Positions 6,165 to 7,130 of a stretch of 7,130 nucleotides of DNA are shown one piece after another. Every line of letters begins with the position of its first letter. Position 1 is the stretch's first letter. This stretch comes from Pseudomonadota bacterium. Lineage in GTDB: Bacteria; Pseudomonadota; Gammaproteobacteria; Steroidobacterales; Steroidobacteraceae. The position numbers and the translations under genes are program-made. The stretch spans positions 1 to 7,130 of the forward strand of contig JAKAFQ010000215.1 in NCBI GenBank assembly GCA_021817875.1, given 5' to 3'. Below the pieces are notes generated by a model. The model had not been told where the DNA came from. It saw nothing but the letters and a program-made list of their open reading frames with translations, and ran no database searches.

Positions 6165-6884
6165 ATGGCACACCGATCCCATCCCCCCCGGGCGGCCACC
6201 CTGAGCCGCATCCGGCGCAGCTATTTCGAATGCCGTTACGGCCAGTTGCACGTGCATCACGCGATGCCCGCCGGCGGCGGTTTCGAGGAAGGCACCGCGC
6301 TGCTGGCCCTGCACGCCGCCACCTCCACCGGGCGCATGTTCGGGGGCCTGATGGCCGTGATGGGCGCCGACCGCTCCGCATTTGCCCCGGATCTGCCGGG
6401 TTTCGGCCAGTCGGACGCGCCGGAAGCGCCGCTCTCGATCGCCGACCGGGCCGCCGCAATCGGGGATTTTCTCGACTCCATGCGCCTGCGCCAGGTGGAT
6501 GTGCTCGGCTGCGGGCTCGGTGCCCTGGTGGCGCTCGACCTCGCCCTGTCGCGGCCCGGGATCCGGCGGGTGGTGGTCATTGCGGTGCCACCGATCGAAA
6601 TCCTCACCGCACCCGGCGGACCCGAGACACCGGCAGGGCCCGGGATGCCTGCGGCACCGGCTGAAGCCGCGGCTGGCGCACGACAGTACCCGCTGGGCGC
6701 GCAGCTGGCGCGGCTCGCCCGGCCGGTGCTGGCATTGTGTCCGCGGGATATGCCGCCGGCGCTCGCAAAAGAGCTGGGCCGCCTGCCGCCTCACGCCAGA
6801 GGCGAGCTGCCCGGCGGGCTGTCGCTGTTCGAAACGGCGCCCGGGGCCGTCGCCGATGCGATCAGAGATTTTCTGAATGACTGA
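6165..6884 (+). CDS. Alpha/beta-hydrolase-fold protein lacking catalytic residues (probable pseudoenzyme)
   Basis: 239 residues, shorter than the usual 260-300. Family features: RRSYFECRYGQLHVHH (17-32), APDLPGFGQSDAPEAP (74-89), and the strand-turn-helix VDVLGCGLGALVALDLAL (111-128) that normally holds the nucleophile. In that turn G-x-S-x-G reads GCGLG (115-119), with Gly117 (codon GGG, 6513-6515) at the serine position. The oxyanion HG motif is HA (50-51). Near the C-terminus, where a catalytic His follows a Gly, the sequence reads GGLSLFETAP (217-226), giving Leu219. An Asp remains in CPRD (192-195). The lid is shrunk to a Pro/Ala/Gly-rich stretch (about 142-172). Fold and reading frame are intact, so this looks like loss of catalysis rather than gene decay. 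The ATG at 6165 has only a weak ribosome site. The end overlaps ilvA by eight bases, implying translational coupling. A non-catalytic binding or partner role is inference; Cys116 as an odd nucleophile cannot be excluded. Confidence 0.82.
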   Translation: MAHRSHPPRAATLSRIRRSYFECRYGQLHVHHAMPAGGGFEEGTALLALHAATSTGRMFGGLMAVMGADRSAFAPDLPGFGQSDAPEAPLSIADRAAAIGDFLDSMRLRQVDVLGCGLGALVALDLALSRPGIRRVVVIAVPPIEILTAPGGPETPAGPGMPAAPAEAAAGARQYPLGAQLARLARPVLALCPRDMPPALAKELGRLPPHARGELPGGLSLFETAPGAVADAIRDFLND

Positions 6885-7130
6885 AACGCTCATGACCAGT
6901 CCGTACATCGAACAGATCCTCAAGGCGCGCGTGTACGACGTCGCGATCGAGTCGCCTCTGGAGGAGGCGCCGCGCCTGTCGCGCCGGCTCGACAATCAGG
7001 TGCTGTTGAAGCGTGAGGATCTGCAGCCGGTGTTTTCCTTCAAGCTGCGCGGCGCCTACAACCGCGTCTCCAGGTTGTCCGACTCGGCCGCCGCGCGCGG
7101 CGTGGTGTGCGCCTCGGCGGGCAATCACGC
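6877..7130 (+). CDS. ilvA: Threonine ammonia-lyase (threonine dehydratase), 5' part
   Basis: PLP enzyme deaminating threonine to 2-oxobutyrate, the committed step of isoleucine synthesis; it supplies one substrate of acetolactate synthase. Only 84 codons are present before the right edge. The match to the biosynthetic IlvA is close: YIEQILKARVYDVAIESPL (10-28), RLDNQVLLKREDLQPV (37-52), the PLP lysine K56 in SFKLRGAYNR (54-63), and ASAGNHA (79-85; the last codon is cut at the edge), which starts the substrate/cofactor loop. The C-terminal ACT-like regulatory domains cannot be judged. Two in-frame starts exist, ATG 6877 (overlapping the previous gene) and ATG 6892, five codons later; neither has a clear ribosome site. 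Coupling to the hydrolase-fold gene is likely from the overlap. Catabolic TdcB is less likely given the N-terminal extension and the REDLQPVFSFKLRGAY wording. Confidence 0.93.
   Translation, partial: MTETLMTSPYIEQILKARVYDVAIESPLEEAPRLSRRLDNQVLLKREDLQPVFSFKLRGAYNRVSRLSDSAAARGVVCASAGNH

Overview
The window is dense, high-GC (about two thirds by eye), intron-free bacterial DNA. The P-II protein, the acetolactate synthase small subunit and the threonine ammonia-lyase all read like proteobacterial, probably gammaproteobacterial, proteins. This placement rests on protein resemblance only; nothing here fixes a genus. No tRNA, rRNA, CRISPR array, transposase or phage gene was seen, so this looks like ordinary chromosome.

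Layout, left to right. A complete P-II nitrogen regulator gene (47-385, +) converges on ilvH (522-1022, -), the regulatory subunit of acetolactate synthase. A 253-base region follows, from which ilvH and the catalytic subunit ilvB (1276-3123, +) are read in opposite directions. The ilvB product is an unusual form of the enzyme, with several changed motifs. A Ni/Zn glyoxalase I gene (gloA, 3144-3563, +) follows ilvB by 20 bases, as in an operon. After 299 bases without a convincing gene comes a 386-residue protein (3863-5023, +) made of two glyoxalase-fold (VOC) domains and a 133-residue histone-H1-like basic tail. It converges on a divergent medium-chain NAD(P)-dependent oxidoreductase gene (5123-6079, -). 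An 85-base divergent spacer separates that gene from an alpha/beta-hydrolase-fold gene (6165-6884, +) whose product appears to have lost its catalytic residues. This gene overlaps the start of ilvA (threonine ammonia-lyase, from 6877), which runs off the right edge.

How the genes fit together. IlvA makes 2-oxobutyrate. IlvB with IlvH then condenses pyruvate with pyruvate or 2-oxobutyrate, the first shared step of valine, leucine and isoleucine synthesis. So three branched-chain amino acid genes lie within about 6.6 kb, but they are split over both strands and interrupted by other genes, and ilvC is absent from the window. P-II links nitrogen and carbon status, but nothing in the sequence ties it directly to the ilv genes.

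The points most worth following up are the apparent pseudoenzyme coupled to ilvA, the basic-tailed double-VOC protein, and the head-to-head ilvH/ilvB arrangement with its atypical IlvB.
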